DNA from: Paenibacillus terrae
GTDB lineage: Bacteria > Bacillota > Bacilli > Paenibacillales > Paenibacillaceae
Assembly (NCBI RefSeq): GCF_000943545.1
Contig: NZ_JTHP01000011.1
Location: 1 to 64,000, forward strand
Length of the DNA: 64,000 nucleotides
Direction: 5' to 3'
Both the position numbers and the translations under genes were made by a program. Below the pieces are notes generated by a model. That model searched no databases and was not told where the DNA came from. It worked only from the letters and a program-made list of their open reading frames with translations. This document shows positions 7,184-16,365 of this stretch, one piece after another. Numbering within the stretch: position 1 is the stretch's first letter; every line of letters starts with the position of its first letter.

Positions 7184-7350
7184 ACAAATTTTTAAAACGT
7201 TATACTGGTATTTTGCTAGGCTATGCAATAGGTCTGGGAATATTTTATGCACTGGGGTATAAGTTTCAAGCTATGATGTTTTATATTATTTTGACTGGAA
7301 CTGTAACTGGAGAGATAATCAATTTTGCATTGTCGAAACGAGAGAAATGA
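7180..7350 (+). CDS. 56-aa two-TM protein, possible immunity protein
   Basis: Starts at the ATG that overlaps the preceding stop (ATGA), so it is translationally coupled to the secreted protein at 6533. The sequence MNKFLKRYTG is followed by two hydrophobic helices (ILLGYAIGLGIFYALGY and AMMFYIILTGTVTGEIINFA) and a basic end, KREK. A terminator follows nine bases downstream, making a two-gene operon. Small basic two-helix proteins coupled to secreted toxins often give self-protection; that role is inferred here. Confidence 0.6.
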   Translation: MNKFLKRYTGILLGYAIGLGIFYALGYKFQAMMFYIILTGTVTGEIINFALSKREK

Positions 7351-7358
7351 ATCGGTCT

Positions 7359-7395
7359 ATCCCTTGATTGCATTAAAAATCAAGGGATTTTTTTT
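7359..7395 (+). terminator. Terminator of the secreted-protein operon
   Basis: Perfect arms ATCCCTTGATT and AATCAAGGGAT followed by seven T residues. Confidence 0.9.
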
Positions 7396-7444
7396 CATTA
7401 TTTATGAAAAGAGATCAAATTGCAAAAGGGTTGTTATCCAAACC

Positions 7445-7491
7445 AAAGGAACCTCTGTCCCCACTTTAGTAGTGGAGACAGGGGTTCCTTT
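7445..7491. repeat. Long hairpin without T-tract
   Basis: Arms of 20 bases (7445-7464 and 7472-7491) pair except at two C-A positions around a 7-base loop. The outer ends are AAAGGAACC and GGTTCCTTT. No T run follows and a terminator already stands at 7359, so this is not an ordinary terminator. It could be a small-RNA hairpin, a MITE-like palindrome or a protein-binding cruciform. The remaining sequence to 7600 shows no gene. Confidence 0.7.
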
Positions 7492-7620
7492 GCGTAAAAC
7501 TTGTGGCTTCCCATTTTATGCGAACTTTTGGGAAAGTCCTTTTTTGGTAGGAGCATCATTAAAAAACCTAAAAAACATCTTTTTGTTCTAAAATATTACA
7601 TATAGGAGGGGATCATGCTG

Positions 7621-7782
7621 ATGAATCAAGGTGTGACTTTACTTCGTGTCGAGAGAGCCAGGAGGAAACTTTATCAAGTCCAGAAAAAGTACGGATTTTT
7701 AACACATCCCAAAGTGATCGAACAATCCAAGAAGCTGGATGATCTGTTGAATCATTACCAAACGGGCAGATCAGATCATTAA
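7621..7782 (+). CDS. Spo0E-like aspartyl-phosphate phosphatase
   Basis: 53 residues. The C-terminal half has the family signature: LTHPKVIEQSKKLDDLLNHY, with the S-x-x-L-D core. Spo0E-type proteins dephosphorylate Spo0A~P and delay sporulation; they are two-helix proteins of this size. ATG7621 is preferred over ATG7615 because the AGGAGGGG at 7604-7611 is then nine bases away. The gene is just upstream of a small HTH gene and could share its transcript. Confidence 0.8.
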   Translation: MNQGVTLLRVERARRKLYQVQKKYGFLTHPKVIEQSKKLDDLLNHYQTGRSDH

Positions 7783-7842
7783 GCTAATGTGTATTACGTG
7801 TTGCATCATATATCTAAGACCAGGATTGGAGGTAATGAAAAG

Positions 7843-8037
7843 TTGAATCAACGAAAACCTGTAACCCCTTTTGGGTGGGAGATCAAACAAAAACTGATCG
7901 AGAAAAGAATGGATCAAAAAACGTTTTGTACTACATATCAAATTCCGGCCTCCAGATTGTCCAATCTCATTCACGAGACACGTAAGGCTACGAGATATAG
8001 AAAGCAAGTATCCGAATTGCTTGGAATTGAAGAATAG
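7843..8037 (+). CDS. Small phage-type helix-turn-helix protein
   Basis: 64 residues from TTG7843 (GGAGG ten bases upstream). The sequence PFGWEIKQKLIEKRMDQKTF, then YQIPASRLSNLIHETRKATR, fits the Cro/C1-like fold found in small prophage and plasmid regulators. It has no other domain. It lies 60 bases after the Spo0E-like gene. The longer frame opened by GTG7789 lacks a ribosome site. Its DNA target is unknown. Confidence 0.7.
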   Translation: MNQRKPVTPFGWEIKQKLIEKRMDQKTFCTTYQIPASRLSNLIHETRKATRYRKQVSELLGIEE

Positions 8038-8088
8038 CGTATCTTTATCTAATTCTGGAGAAAGTCAGTTCTATCTATACGCATGAAT

Positions 8089-9042
8089 TCACACCAGCAG
8101 GGAAATGAGTACAGGCAGTGTAGCAAGAGATATGACAGCACTGATGACGAAAGCAGAGGCCGTTTCCGATTCCAGACTTTCAAAACGTGTAGCAATCATG
8201 GCAGCGACGGCTGAGCCAGGGAAGGAAACGAGTAATACCGCCTTCACCGTATCGGCAGACGAAAGGCCGCACAGGTAGGCAATCAGCAGCATCAATAGAG
8301 GCTGTACAATCGTTTTTAACAGCGCGATGGCAATGGCAGTTATACTGAAACTGATATTGCGCACGCCGATGGTCACACCGACCGCGAATAAAGCGGCCCC
8401 GGACGTAATATCGCCAATTTGATTGAACGATTTGTTCAATAAATCCGGGGAGTGGAAGCCGAACAAGGTCAAAATAACACCAATAAGCGGCACCAGCGCC
8501 AGCGGTTCTCTTAAACCGTGGAGAATGGAGTCCCAAACAAGCTTCCCGAGGTGGCCATTCCGCTCTTTGCCTGAGTTCCGGCTGGCGACGGTAGCTATAA
8601 TGGTAGCCGCCGGATCAAGAACGGCATTGACTACGATCCCGGTAATCGCAATCGGAATGGCAACAGCAGAGGAACCGTAGATGGCACCTAGCACTGGAAT
8701 GCCCATAAAGGCAAACGTCGGTTGGGCCGAGTTCAAAGCAAACATGGATGCATCCTTTACCGATTGCTTCACCGCAAACCGACCCACCAGCAGGAGGACG
8801 GCATAAAAGCCGACAATACCTATGAACAGAGCCAGCAAGAAAGGCCATTGCTCGATAAGAGATTTCCTGCTGGTGGTCGTAATGCCGATAAATAAATGCG
8901 CGGGCAGCGCAAATTTGGTAACCAGTGAATTTAGGGCTTTCGAGGAAGAGGCATCGAAGCTTTTGTAATGGCCTGCCAACCACCCTAAAATAATGACGAA
9001 GAAAATAGGCACCAAAATATAAAAGATATGTCCGACACTCAT
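8089..9042 (-). CDS. AEC-family carrier, probable malate or malonate permease
   Basis: 317 residues, almost wholly hydrophobic, with about ten membrane helices in the two inverted halves of the auxin-efflux-carrier family (PF03547), which includes bacterial malate and malonate carriers (MleP, MdcF). The conserved mid-protein segment LNSAQPTFAFMGIPVLGAIYG is typical. It follows the malic enzyme gene by 24 bases on the same strand, so they form an operon and malate uptake is the likely role. The malonate decarboxylase operon at 39856-45844 carries no transporter, so service to malonate is a second possibility. Confidence 0.85.
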   Translation of the reverse strand: MSVGHIFYILVPIFFVIILGWLAGHYKSFDASSSKALNSLVTKFALPAHLFIGITTTSRKSLIEQWPFLLALFIGIVGFYAVLLLVGRFAVKQSVKDASMFALNSAQPTFAFMGIPVLGAIYGSSAVAIPIAITGIVVNAVLDPAATIIATVASRNSGKERNGHLGKLVWDSILHGLREPLALVPLIGVILTLFGFHSPDLLNKSFNQIGDITSGAALFAVGVTIGVRNISFSITAIAIALLKTIVQPLLMLLIAYLCGLSSADTVKAVLLVSFPGSAVAAMIATRFESLESETASAFVISAVISLATLPVLISLLV

Positions 9043-9066
9043 GGATTGTTCCTCCTGAAAGCCCTC

Positions 9067-10788
9067 TTAATGCGGGTGGTGTATTACGTTTTCCACTGCT
9101 TTTACCTTCGCATATTCCGGTTTCCACATCGCATCTCGAATGGCTTGTTCAACATCTGAAATATGTGCCTGAGCTACCTGATCCTGAATCGCGGCCTTCG
9201 CTACCGCAACCGCAACAGCGTATGAAACATCCCGTAATTTTCGGATATGAGGGAGCAGCGCACCGCCAGGCTTATTCGAATCTACGCCATTGGCAACGGC
9301 ATCTGCTGCGGCTGTAAACATGGCAGGGGTGATCCTTTTGGCTTTGACTACAATTGCGCCAAGACCAAGTCCCGGGAAAACAAAGGCATTGTTTGCCTGT
9401 CCAATCTCAAATTCTGTACCGTTATAGGTGACGGGCTCAAAGGGACTTCCGGTAGCGATTAAGGCTTTGCCATCTGTCCACTGAATCAAATCCTCAGGTA
9501 CCGCTTCTGCAAGGTTTGTAGGATTGGACATGGGCATGATAATCGGGCGTTCTACATGCTTGGCCATTTCCTTGATGATCTCTTCGGTAAAGGCATCCGC
9601 TACGCCGGAGGTTCCGATCAATATCGTAGGCTTTACCTGACGGATGACCTCTAGCAGCGGTATTTTTTTGTCATCAGACCGGGTCCATGAGCTGACTTCA
9701 TCTTTGTTCCGCACATACGGCTTCTGATAATCCAATACATCCTCCATATCGTCCGTTAGCAGACCTCGATAATCAAAGGCCCAAAACGGCTTGAAGGAAT
9801 CCTTCTCTGCAAGACCGTCCACGATCATAGCACCGCGAATTTGGTCGGCGTTGCCGATTCCCGCTGCCCCCGGGCCGAACACAAGTACTTTTTGCTCACG
9901 CAGCGGAATCTTGGTGACGCCTACCGCCGAAAGAATTGCAGCCAGGGTTACCGCTCCTGTGCCTTGAATGTCATCGTTAAAGGTGAGAATGCTTTGACCG
10001 TATTTTCCGATAATATGGCGTGCGTTCACACTACCCACATCTTCCCAATGCAAAAGCGCTTTTGGGAATTGAGCTAACGTTTTGCTGATAAAGGTATCAA
10101 TAAACTGGTTATAAGCCTCTCCGCGAACCCGTTTATGGCGATTGCCGATATACAGCGGATCATTCAGCAGCTTTTCATTATTCGTGCCCACATCCAGCAC
10201 AATCGGCAGCACCCGCCCGGGATGAATACCAGCCGCAGCTGTATACACAGCCAGCTTGCCAATCGCAATATTAATGCCTCCCACGCCCCAGTCACCAATC
10301 CCCAAAATACTTTCGGAATCCGTCACTACAATCAGATCTACATTCTCACCACTCAAGCCAGAATTATAGAATGCTTGTCCGATGCCGTTCGGGTCATCTA
10401 TCGATAAATACACGCCTCCGGGGCGATTATACTCATGACTATATTCCTGAATCGCGGTCCCCACCGTAGGTGTGTAGACTACGGGCAGCATCTCACTCAA
10501 ATGGTCGGTTAGCAGCCGATAGTACAGCACGACATTTCGATTGTGAAGGTCATTCAGGGAAGCGTTTTTGCGCAGCATGGTCGGTTGTGCCAAAAATTGC
10601 TGGTACGCCCGGACGCTCTGTTTCTCCAGAGAAAGGATGGTCGGCGGAAGAATTCCTTCAAGACCCAGTTCTTTGCGTTCCTCTTCGGTAAAAGCGACCC
10701 CCTTGTTCAAAAGAGGATTGGCTAATATATCCTTTCCTCGAAGCGGGGTGGATAATGACCCGTCCTTATTTACATAAAATGCTTCCAT
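9067..10788 (-). CDS. maeA: NAD-type malic enzyme
   Basis: 573 residues, the length of the SfcA/MaeA class. It oxidatively decarboxylates L-malate to pyruvate. Family motifs are clear: [20 protein letters not shown] near residue 100, the substrate block [18 protein letters not shown], the metal-site segment [15 protein letters not shown], and the Rossmann [14 protein letters not shown] loop. The start ATG has AGAAGG upstream. It is the first gene of a two-gene operon with the AEC carrier, and its promoter carries a palindrome that may bind a malate-responsive regulator. NAD preference is taken from the class, not from a diagnostic residue. Confidence 0.93.
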   Translation of the reverse strand: MEAFYVNKDGSLSTPLRGKDILANPLLNKGVAFTEEERKELGLEGILPPTILSLEKQSVRAYQQFLAQPTMLRKNASLNDLHNRNVVLYYRLLTDHLSEMLPVVYTPTVGTAIQEYSHEYNRPGGVYLSIDDPNGIGQAFYNSGLSGENVDLIVVTDSESILGIGDWGVGGINIAIGKLAVYTAAAGIHPGRVLPIVLDVGTNNEKLLNDPLYIGNRHKRVRGEAYNQFIDTFISKTLAQFPKALLHWEDVGSVNARHIIGKYGQSILTFNDDIQGTGAVTLAAILSAVGVTKIPLREQKVLVFGPGAAGIGNADQIRGAMIVDGLAEKDSFKPFWAFDYRGLLTDDMEDVLDYQKPYVRNKDEVSSWTRSDDKKIPLLEVIRQVKPTILIGTSGVADAFTEEIIKEMAKHVERPIIMPMSNPTNLAEAVPEDLIQWTDGKALIATGSPFEPVTYNGTEFEIGQANNAFVFPGLGLGAIVVKAKRITPAMFTAAADAVANGVDSNKPGGALLPHIRKLRDVSYAVAVAVAKAAIQDQVAQAHISDVEQAIRDAMWKPEYAKVKAVENVIHHPH

Positions 10789-10846
10789 AGAAATAACCTT
10801 CTTTCACTTCGTATTGATGACCATTCGTGACGAAAGATGACATGTT

Positions 10847-10899
10847 GTCCATAGTATGGACGTGTAAATCTAATTTATTCGCCTAGTTTTCTATGACAA
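10847..10899 (-). promoter_or_regulatory. Promoter and palindrome upstream of the malic enzyme
   Basis: Minus-strand TTGTCA (10894-10899), a 16-base spacer and TAAATT (10872-10877) form a promoter. Just past the expected start site lies GTCCATA-G-TATGGAC (10847-10861), a 15-bp inverted repeat placed where a repressor would act. Confidence 0.55.
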
Positions 10900-11187
10900 A
10901 ATAACCATAATACATTCTGTTTTTGATCAAAAAGAACTATATATGAAGAATGGGGTGCAAGGTCTTTTGACGCTTATTTTTACAGAGAAAAGTGGTTCTA
11001 AATGCTTGTTTTCTGCTAAATGTAAAATATCAGTCTCAATTCGACATTATCCATATATATCAAGATGTGTGAGCTATTTTATTAAAAAAATATGAAGGAT
11101 TTGTAGCCATGTTTAATCCCTATAAGCAAACATTTTTAATTCCTTTTTAAGAAAATAGAACTACCCGGAGGAAAAGGAGATGTTTGT
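10900..11187. other. AT-rich intergenic region
   Basis: It separates the divergent malate operon from the polysaccharide cluster. It holds no convincing gene, RNA or terminator. A 49-codon frame from 10943 has no ribosome site. The promoter of the polysaccharide cluster probably lies here, but I cannot fix its boxes. A strong double purine stretch (GGAGGAAAAGGAG) just before 11188 serves the next gene. Confidence 0.5.
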
Positions 11188-12309
11188 GTGCAGGGACCTA
11201 TAGCCATTTTTAGCGATAACCACAGGGCTATTGATTATCCCAACGTGATTTATTTTTACGAGTATATTCAGTGTGAGGATCAGGAGGCTACTTCAGTCTA
11301 TGAAGACGCATGCTGCTGCCTGATTGATTACAGGGAGCCTGGACAGGCTGTACGGATAGCCAATCAGATCCGTAGTCGCTTTCCGCAGATGCCGCTGTTA
11401 CTGGTGACGGATGTATCGCATCCGTTCAGTGATCAGCATATGGTGCAGATTACCGGAATAGGTCGTTTGCGCCTGCTTTTTTGGCAAGCCAATGACAACG
11501 AAGAGATGCTTTCCGAAATTCAAAGCTTGCTCTATCCCGAGTATTCGGCCAAAAGCCAGCATATTGCTTTCATCTTGTCTGTATATAACGAGGAGCAGCG
11601 TTTTGTTCATGTCAAGAAGTTTGCTGAACGGCTGCAAGCTTTTATCCGCAGTCATATTGTGGAGGGCTCTATTTATCTCATTGATGATGGCAGTCATGAT
11701 GGCACGAATGCCTTGATCAAAGCGCTGGAGGCGGCGACAGACCTGTCCGTGAACCGGATTAATCAGAATCTGAGTCCGCTGCTTCAAACCAGGGAACTGG
11801 GACGCAATACCCGCAAGGCAGGAACGTATCTGGAAGGGATGCGCACCATCGGCGCGGATTACTACGTATTTGTGGACGCGGACGACTCCTTTTTTATTGA
11901 GGATATTGCCAGAATGATTAATGTCGTTCAGCAGGGCTACTATGATGTGGTGATTGGAACCAAGGACATGACAGCTGAAAACCGTTCCTTATTACGATCT
12001 GTAGTCAGTTTCGGCAAACGTGTCATTTCCCGGCCCTTTTTACCGACAGGCGTGGTGGATTCCCAGACAGGGCTTAAAGTGATGAGCTCGGTCGCTGTGA
12101 AGCGGATGTTCCCGCATTTGAAGGAACAGCTCGGGCTGGCGCTGGATCTGGAAATGATGTTTATCGCCAAGCGGCTCCAGCTTCGGGTGCTGCAATTACC
12201 CGTCAAATGTATTGACCGGGACGGATCGCACATCCATGTCTGGAAGGATTCGATTCGTTTTTTGCGCTCCATTATTGATATTTGGCGGCTGGATCGGCGG
12301 GTGAGATAA
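11188..12309 (+). CDS. Family 2 glycosyltransferase with N-terminal receiver-like domain
   Basis: 373 residues from GTG11188 (GGAG eight bases before). Residues 1-115 look like a degenerate response-regulator receiver: alternating strands and helices, CLIDYRE with Asp47 at the phosphorylation position, PLLLVTD, but no acidic pair at the N-terminus and no clear conserved Lys. Residues 125-370 form a GT-A fold: FILSVYNEEQ, IDDGSHDGT and the metal-binding VFVDADDSF (DAD at 230-232), closest to dolichol-phosphate-mannose-synthase-like enzymes. There is no membrane helix. It is the first gene of a polysaccharide operon; the next starts five bases after its stop. The receiver-GT2 fusion suggests activity is tuned by a signalling partner, which is inference. 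Confidence 0.8.
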   Translation: MQGPIAIFSDNHRAIDYPNVIYFYEYIQCEDQEATSVYEDACCCLIDYREPGQAVRIANQIRSRFPQMPLLLVTDVSHPFSDQHMVQITGIGRLRLLFWQANDNEEMLSEIQSLLYPEYSAKSQHIAFILSVYNEEQRFVHVKKFAERLQAFIRSHIVEGSIYLIDDGSHDGTNALIKALEAATDLSVNRINQNLSPLLQTRELGRNTRKAGTYLEGMRTIGADYYVFVDADDSFFIEDIARMINVVQQGYYDVVIGTKDMTAENRSLLRSVVSFGKRVISRPFLPTGVVDSQTGLKVMSSVAVKRMFPHLKEQLGLALDLEMMFIAKRLQLRVLQLPVKCIDRDGSHIHVWKDSIRFLRSIIDIWRLDRRVR

Positions 12310-12313
12310 GAAC

Positions 12314-13579
12314 GTGACAAACCGCTTGCGAACGTTGATGTTTCCTCTATTTAATGTGCTGCTAAACGGATTTAATTTTTTCTTCCATATTGCAGCGAGC
12401 TGGTATCTTACCGGACAAGCTTATGGTCAGGCGAATGCGCTGCTGGCCCTCTTTGCACTTTTGTCCGTTTTGGGCCTGTCTATTCAGCTATTAACAGCCA
12501 AGCTGGTCTCCAAGGGAGACAGGAAGCTTCCATTGCGTAGCCTGCCACTCGGTTCCCTATTGCTAAAAGCACCACTGTTGCTAACCGTGCTTGCCATGGT
12601 AATTTTGCTGGCATTTCATCCGCTGCTGCGCTCGCTATTAGGTGTCGAATCCGGCCCGCTGTTCATGCTGTATGGCTTGGTAGAGCTGCATATTCTCGTC
12701 AGCTCTTGCCGTGGAGATTTACAGGGCAGGGAACGCATGCTGGCGCTGAATGTGAACTATTACTTGGAGGTTTTAGGAAAGCTGAGCCTGTTCTTTATAC
12801 TGGCTGCATCAGGGCTGAAGCTGGAAGCCTTACTGCTGGCAAGCTGTGGGGGAATGCTGCTGTCGCTGCTTCACGGCTGGGCTGTTTCGGTTCGGGGCTT
12901 ATCTTTACTCGGACGGACTGGAGAACGTATACCTTCCGGGCTATGGAAATCACTAGGTCAGGATTTTACGGATAGTCTCATTACGAATTTATTTATTTTG
13001 TTCTGTATCTCCATTGACATGCTCTATGTGCAGCATTACTTTCCCGAACAGGCCAGCGGTTATGCGATTGCGTTGAAATACAGCCAGTTGGTCTATTACG
13101 TGTCGTACAGCCTGATAGCTGCCTTTATTCCAAAGCTCGGTGCGCAGGGTCATGATCGCCAAGCTCTGGGCAAGCTGGTTGCCGTCTATGCCGGATTAAT
13201 GGCTGTTGCAGCGATCTGTGTATATGTGGGCACTACCTTTGTATTCCCGCCTTCTATTCCCGTACTATTCGGGTCTTCATACCAGTCGGCAGAAGCCTAT
13301 ATTCCGCTGGGAGGATGGGTGTATTGGCTGTTTTCTATTGTGCTGTTCTTTGTTCATGTGCATGTATTGGTGGGCAGACGCAAATTTATGTTCGGGCTGC
13401 TGGCCGGAGCTGCGACTTTACTGGCAGCCTTTCATATTGCACATCAAAACCCGTCTGACTTTCTGCTATCTGAATTGATTGTTTACGGCGCCATGTCTCT
13501 CTACTTTGTGGTAGATGCCTATGTATATTTGTTCAAAATAAAGATAAGAGGGGATTCAACCCGTGAATACAATACCTGA
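12314..13579 (+). CDS. Wzx-like polysaccharide flippase
   Basis: 421 residues with 11-12 predicted membrane helices, resembling polysaccharide-export proteins of the MVF/MATE-like superfamily that flip lipid-linked repeat units to the outer face. It begins LRTLMFPLFNVLLNGFNFFF and keeps evenly spaced hydrophobic segments to the end. The GTG start is five bases after the preceding stop, and its 3' end overlaps the next gene by 17 bases. Wzx proteins diverge strongly, so the call rests on topology and context. Confidence 0.7.
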   Translation: MTNRLRTLMFPLFNVLLNGFNFFFHIAASWYLTGQAYGQANALLALFALLSVLGLSIQLLTAKLVSKGDRKLPLRSLPLGSLLLKAPLLLTVLAMVILLAFHPLLRSLLGVESGPLFMLYGLVELHILVSSCRGDLQGRERMLALNVNYYLEVLGKLSLFFILAASGLKLEALLLASCGGMLLSLLHGWAVSVRGLSLLGRTGERIPSGLWKSLGQDFTDSLITNLFILFCISIDMLYVQHYFPEQASGYAIALKYSQLVYYVSYSLIAAFIPKLGAQGHDRQALGKLVAVYAGLMAVAAICVYVGTTFVFPPSIPVLFGSSYQSAEAYIPLGGWVYWLFSIVLFFVHVHVLVGRRKFMFGLLAGAATLLAAFHIAHQNPSDFLLSELIVYGAMSLYFVVDAYVYLFKIKIRGDSTREYNT

Positions 13580-14789
13580 ACAGGATGGTAAAACCGTAGT
13601 TCTGTTGCTCTCCTGGCGTGACATTCGTTCGCCTAAAAGCGGGGGAGCCGAAATTTTTACCCACGAAATGCTCAAACGCTCGCAGCAAGACCGTTTTCAG
13701 TTTATTCATTTTTCGCCCAGGCTTGAGGGGATGCCCGAGGAAGAAATCATAGACGGAATTACGTATATCCGAAAAGGAAACATTTATAGCGTCATTTATT
13801 ATGCCATGCGCTATTATCGCCATCATCGTAAGCATATTGATTATGTGATTAATCAGGCGAACACACATCAGTTTTTTACACGTTTCTGGGTAGAGGCATC
13901 CAAGCGTATTTTCTTTATACATCAGCTAACAAGGGAAATATGGTTTGAAAATGCCGGATTCCCGCTAAATCATATCGGATATCGCTTGGAGCCATTGATG
14001 CTCAAGCTTGCTCGTAAGGATCGGACAATTACCGTATCCCCATCTACTCGTTATGATCTGCTCAAGCTGGGCTTTCACCCGGATCGTGTTCATCTGTTGC
14101 CTGAAGGCATCGAGTTTGAACACTGGCCTCGGGAACAATTCTTAACCAAGGAGTCCAATCCGACCTTTATGTACGCCGGGCGCTTTGTGAAATATAAAGG
14201 CATTGATCTGGTGGTTGAAGCTTTTGGAGAGCTTAAGAAAAAATTTCCTCAGGCTATGTTATGGATCGCTGGAAAAACCGATAAAACCTATGTGGCAGAA
14301 CAATTATTGCCGATTATGAAACGGTATGGATTGACCTACGGAGAACCGGATGAACAGGGACAATCACAAGCGGATATTACCTTTTACGGATTTGTTTCAG
14401 CAGAGCATAAGCTGGAACTGATGAGCCGCGCCCACGCGCTCGTATTCCCTTCCCTGCGTGAAGGCTGGGGCTTGACGATTACCGAAGCAGCGGCTGTGGG
14501 GACTCCCAGCATCGTCAGTAATTCACCCGGACTGGTGGACGCGACGGATTTTGGGAAAAGTGGATACCTGTGCTTCCACGGCGACGTCCGGGGATTATCT
14601 GAACAAATGGAAAGAGCAGCAAACGGCGGCGAAGACTATATGGCCATGCGTGAGCGGGCGTATCAGTATGCGCTGGGATTTCATTTTGATCATACAGCGG
14701 CTGCGTTTGAGCAGTTGATGGGAGATTGGGTAAAGGAGGCGGAACAGAGTGGACAAAGTGGTCATTCTCTTCTCCACGTACAACAATGA
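13563..14789 (+). CDS. Family 4 glycosyltransferase
   Basis: 408 residues. The N-terminal acceptor half starts VVLLLSWRDIRSPKSGGAEI, where the SGGAE loop is typical of GT-B enzymes. The C-terminal half has the nucleotide-sugar site: YAGRFVKYKGIDLVVEAF and the E-x7-E motif region SLREGWGLTITEAAAVGTPS. It transfers a sugar to a growing lipid-linked chain at the cytoplasmic face. Start GTG13563 has GAGGGG upstream and overlaps the flippase gene, so the two are coupled. Confidence 0.88.
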   Translation: MNTIPEQDGKTVVLLLSWRDIRSPKSGGAEIFTHEMLKRSQQDRFQFIHFSPRLEGMPEEEIIDGITYIRKGNIYSVIYYAMRYYRHHRKHIDYVINQANTHQFFTRFWVEASKRIFFIHQLTREIWFENAGFPLNHIGYRLEPLMLKLARKDRTITVSPSTRYDLLKLGFHPDRVHLLPEGIEFEHWPREQFLTKESNPTFMYAGRFVKYKGIDLVVEAFGELKKKFPQAMLWIAGKTDKTYVAEQLLPIMKRYGLTYGEPDEQGQSQADITFYGFVSAEHKLELMSRAHALVFPSLREGWGLTITEAAAVGTPSIVSNSPGLVDATDFGKSGYLCFHGDVRGLSEQMERAANGGEDYMAMRERAYQYALGFHFDHTAAAFEQLMGDWVKEAEQSGQSGHSLLHVQQ

Positions 14790-15660
14790 ACGGACGATAG
14801 AGCCTTGTTTGCGGAGCTGTATGTGGCAAAATTACAAGGATCTGCATATCGTGATTGCCGATGACGGCTCGGAGGATCAGACGGTGGAGACGATTCGTGC
14901 GCTAGCCGCAGGGAGTCCAGTACCCGTAACGATATTGGAGCTTCCTCATGGAGAGCGGGGAGTCGCGAGAGTCAAGGCGGTTGAGGAAGCCGGACGTTTG
15001 GGTGCCGAATACATACTTGTATTGGATTCCGATATGATTTTAGCCGAGCATTTGATTCAGCAGAGCATCGACTTTTTTGACCATCATCAGGACATCGGCG
15101 CATTGGTCGTTCCCGAGGAGGCCTATTCGGAAGCGACCAACTTTTTTTCCAAAGTCAAAGTCTTTGAGCGGAATGTGATTAACAACGCGGGTGACACCTT
15201 GGGAAAACGTTCGATTGAAGCAGCACGCTTCTGGCGAATGAGCGCTTATGAATCGACAGGCGGATTTAATGCGGAGCAGATTGCTTTTGAAGAAATACAG
15301 CCAACCCTGCGTTATATAGAGTCTGGCGGAGTCATCCGGCGGGCGGTGTTTACACGTGTATATCATGATGAAAAACAGGTCTATTTGCGTGATGTATTAC
15401 GTAAAAAAGCTTACTACTTCTCGGTGATGGATCGTACGCTGTCGTCTGAGGAGGGGGGATTGCGGAAGGCGCTGGAACGGTGGTACTTTTTCCGTCCGGT
15501 GCTATATACATGGAGCAATCTGAAAAGCTATATTCGTCACCCGCTGCTAACGGCGGGGATGCTGTGGATGTATGCATGCCTGACCCTGATTGGGGCAGCC
15601 GCCGTGTTGAAGGGCGGCGCCCGTCACTCAGGCGATCTCGCTAAGGCGGATAAGGCGTAA
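14749..15660 (+). CDS. Family 2 glycosyltransferase with C-terminal membrane segment
   Basis: 303 residues. GT-A motifs are VILFSTYNNERTIEPCLRSC, IADDGSEDQT and LDSDM (DxD type). A hydrophobic segment near the end (HPLLTAGMLWMYACLTLIGAAAVL) may anchor it to the membrane. It starts at GTG14749 with AAAGGAGG upstream and overlaps the GT4 gene by 41 bases. Its 3' end overlaps the convergent response regulator gene by 33 bases. The donor sugar cannot be told. Confidence 0.85.
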   Translation: MDKVVILFSTYNNERTIEPCLRSCMWQNYKDLHIVIADDGSEDQTVETIRALAAGSPVPVTILELPHGERGVARVKAVEEAGRLGAEYILVLDSDMILAEHLIQQSIDFFDHHQDIGALVVPEEAYSEATNFFSKVKVFERNVINNAGDTLGKRSIEAARFWRMSAYESTGGFNAEQIAFEEIQPTLRYIESGGVIRRAVFTRVYHDEKQVYLRDVLRKKAYYFSVMDRTLSSEEGGLRKALERWYFFRPVLYTWSNLKSYIRHPLLTAGMLWMYACLTLIGAAAVLKGGARHSGDLAKADKA

Positions 15661-16332
15661 GGATGAACGGCCCAGGGTCAGCGTATCCACCGTGTACAGG
15701 TCGAGATCGGAAGATTCCGACTCATCATACGGTATATACAGTGAGTGTGCAGTTAACTGAATGCCTTCCTGTTCAGGATGACGAAGCGAGCTGCCGACAG
15801 GATACAGCTCAGCAAGTGCAACATGTACAGCGGTTACGATATCTTGCTCATTGAGCAGCATATAAGGTCGGTATGGAGCATTCAGAATGCTGTCTAAAAA
15901 TACCGACAAGTTGGAAGCCGCGTTCTGGTCTGCATACAGGCGGTTTCGGTTGAGCTTGGCTTCATCAAGCGCCTCGTATAGAATCTTTTTCAGTGTGTCA
16001 TCATCCAGCTCCAGTGGTTTTGTCAAAAAATGGAATACGCCCACTTGATTAATCGCGGATAAAATGGTCTGCGTATGCAGGTGACCTGACAAAATGATCC
16101 GCACGATATGGGGATAATCCTTCTTGATCATGCGAAGGAAGGTAATCCCGTCCAGACCAGGCATAAGCAGATCGGAAACCACGACATCAATCGGGTGCTG
16201 TTCCAGCACCTGCAAGGCTTCTTTGGTGGTATGAGCGGTATGTAAGGTGAACCTTTCTTCCGACAATGTCCGTTCAAGCAGGGACAAAACCATAGGGCTG
16301 TCGTCAACAAATAGAATGTTTTGGGGTGTCAT
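15628..16332 (-). CDS. Response regulator with novel output region
   Basis: 234 residues from ATG16332. A complete receiver occupies residues 1-125: acidic pair Asp10-Asp11, phosphorylatable Asp54 (VVVSDLLMPGLDG), Ser82 in the IILSG strand, and Lys105 (FLTKP). The remaining 105 residues contain no helix-turn-helix, GGDEF or EAL signature I can recognise; RPYMLLNEQDIVTAVHVALA may be helical. It therefore probably acts by protein contact. It is divergent from the pseudo-receiver and kinase genes at 16366-18557, its likely partner. A longer frame reaching back to 16578 overlaps the neighbour and is discarded. Confidence 0.85.
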   Translation of the reverse strand: MTPQNILFVDDSPMVLSLLERTLSEERFTLHTAHTTKEALQVLEQHPIDVVVSDLLMPGLDGITFLRMIKKDYPHIVRIILSGHLHTQTILSAINQVGVFHFLTKPLELDDDTLKKILYEALDEAKLNRNRLYADQNAASNLSVFLDSILNAPYRPYMLLNEQDIVTAVHVALAELYPVGSSLRHPEQEGIQLTAHSLYIPYDESESSDLDLYTVDTLTLGRSSLRLIRLSEIA

Positions 16333-16365
16333 AAGAACTGCGCAACTCCAATCAGGAAGTAAGAA

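Noticed and set aside
7445..7491. Terminal inverted repeat of an insertion sequence
   Set aside because: No transposase frame or remnant lies nearby and the arms are only seven bases apart.
10943..11092. 49-codon frame in the maeA-glycosyltransferase gap
   Set aside because: No ribosome site, no domain-like composition, AT-rich chance frame.
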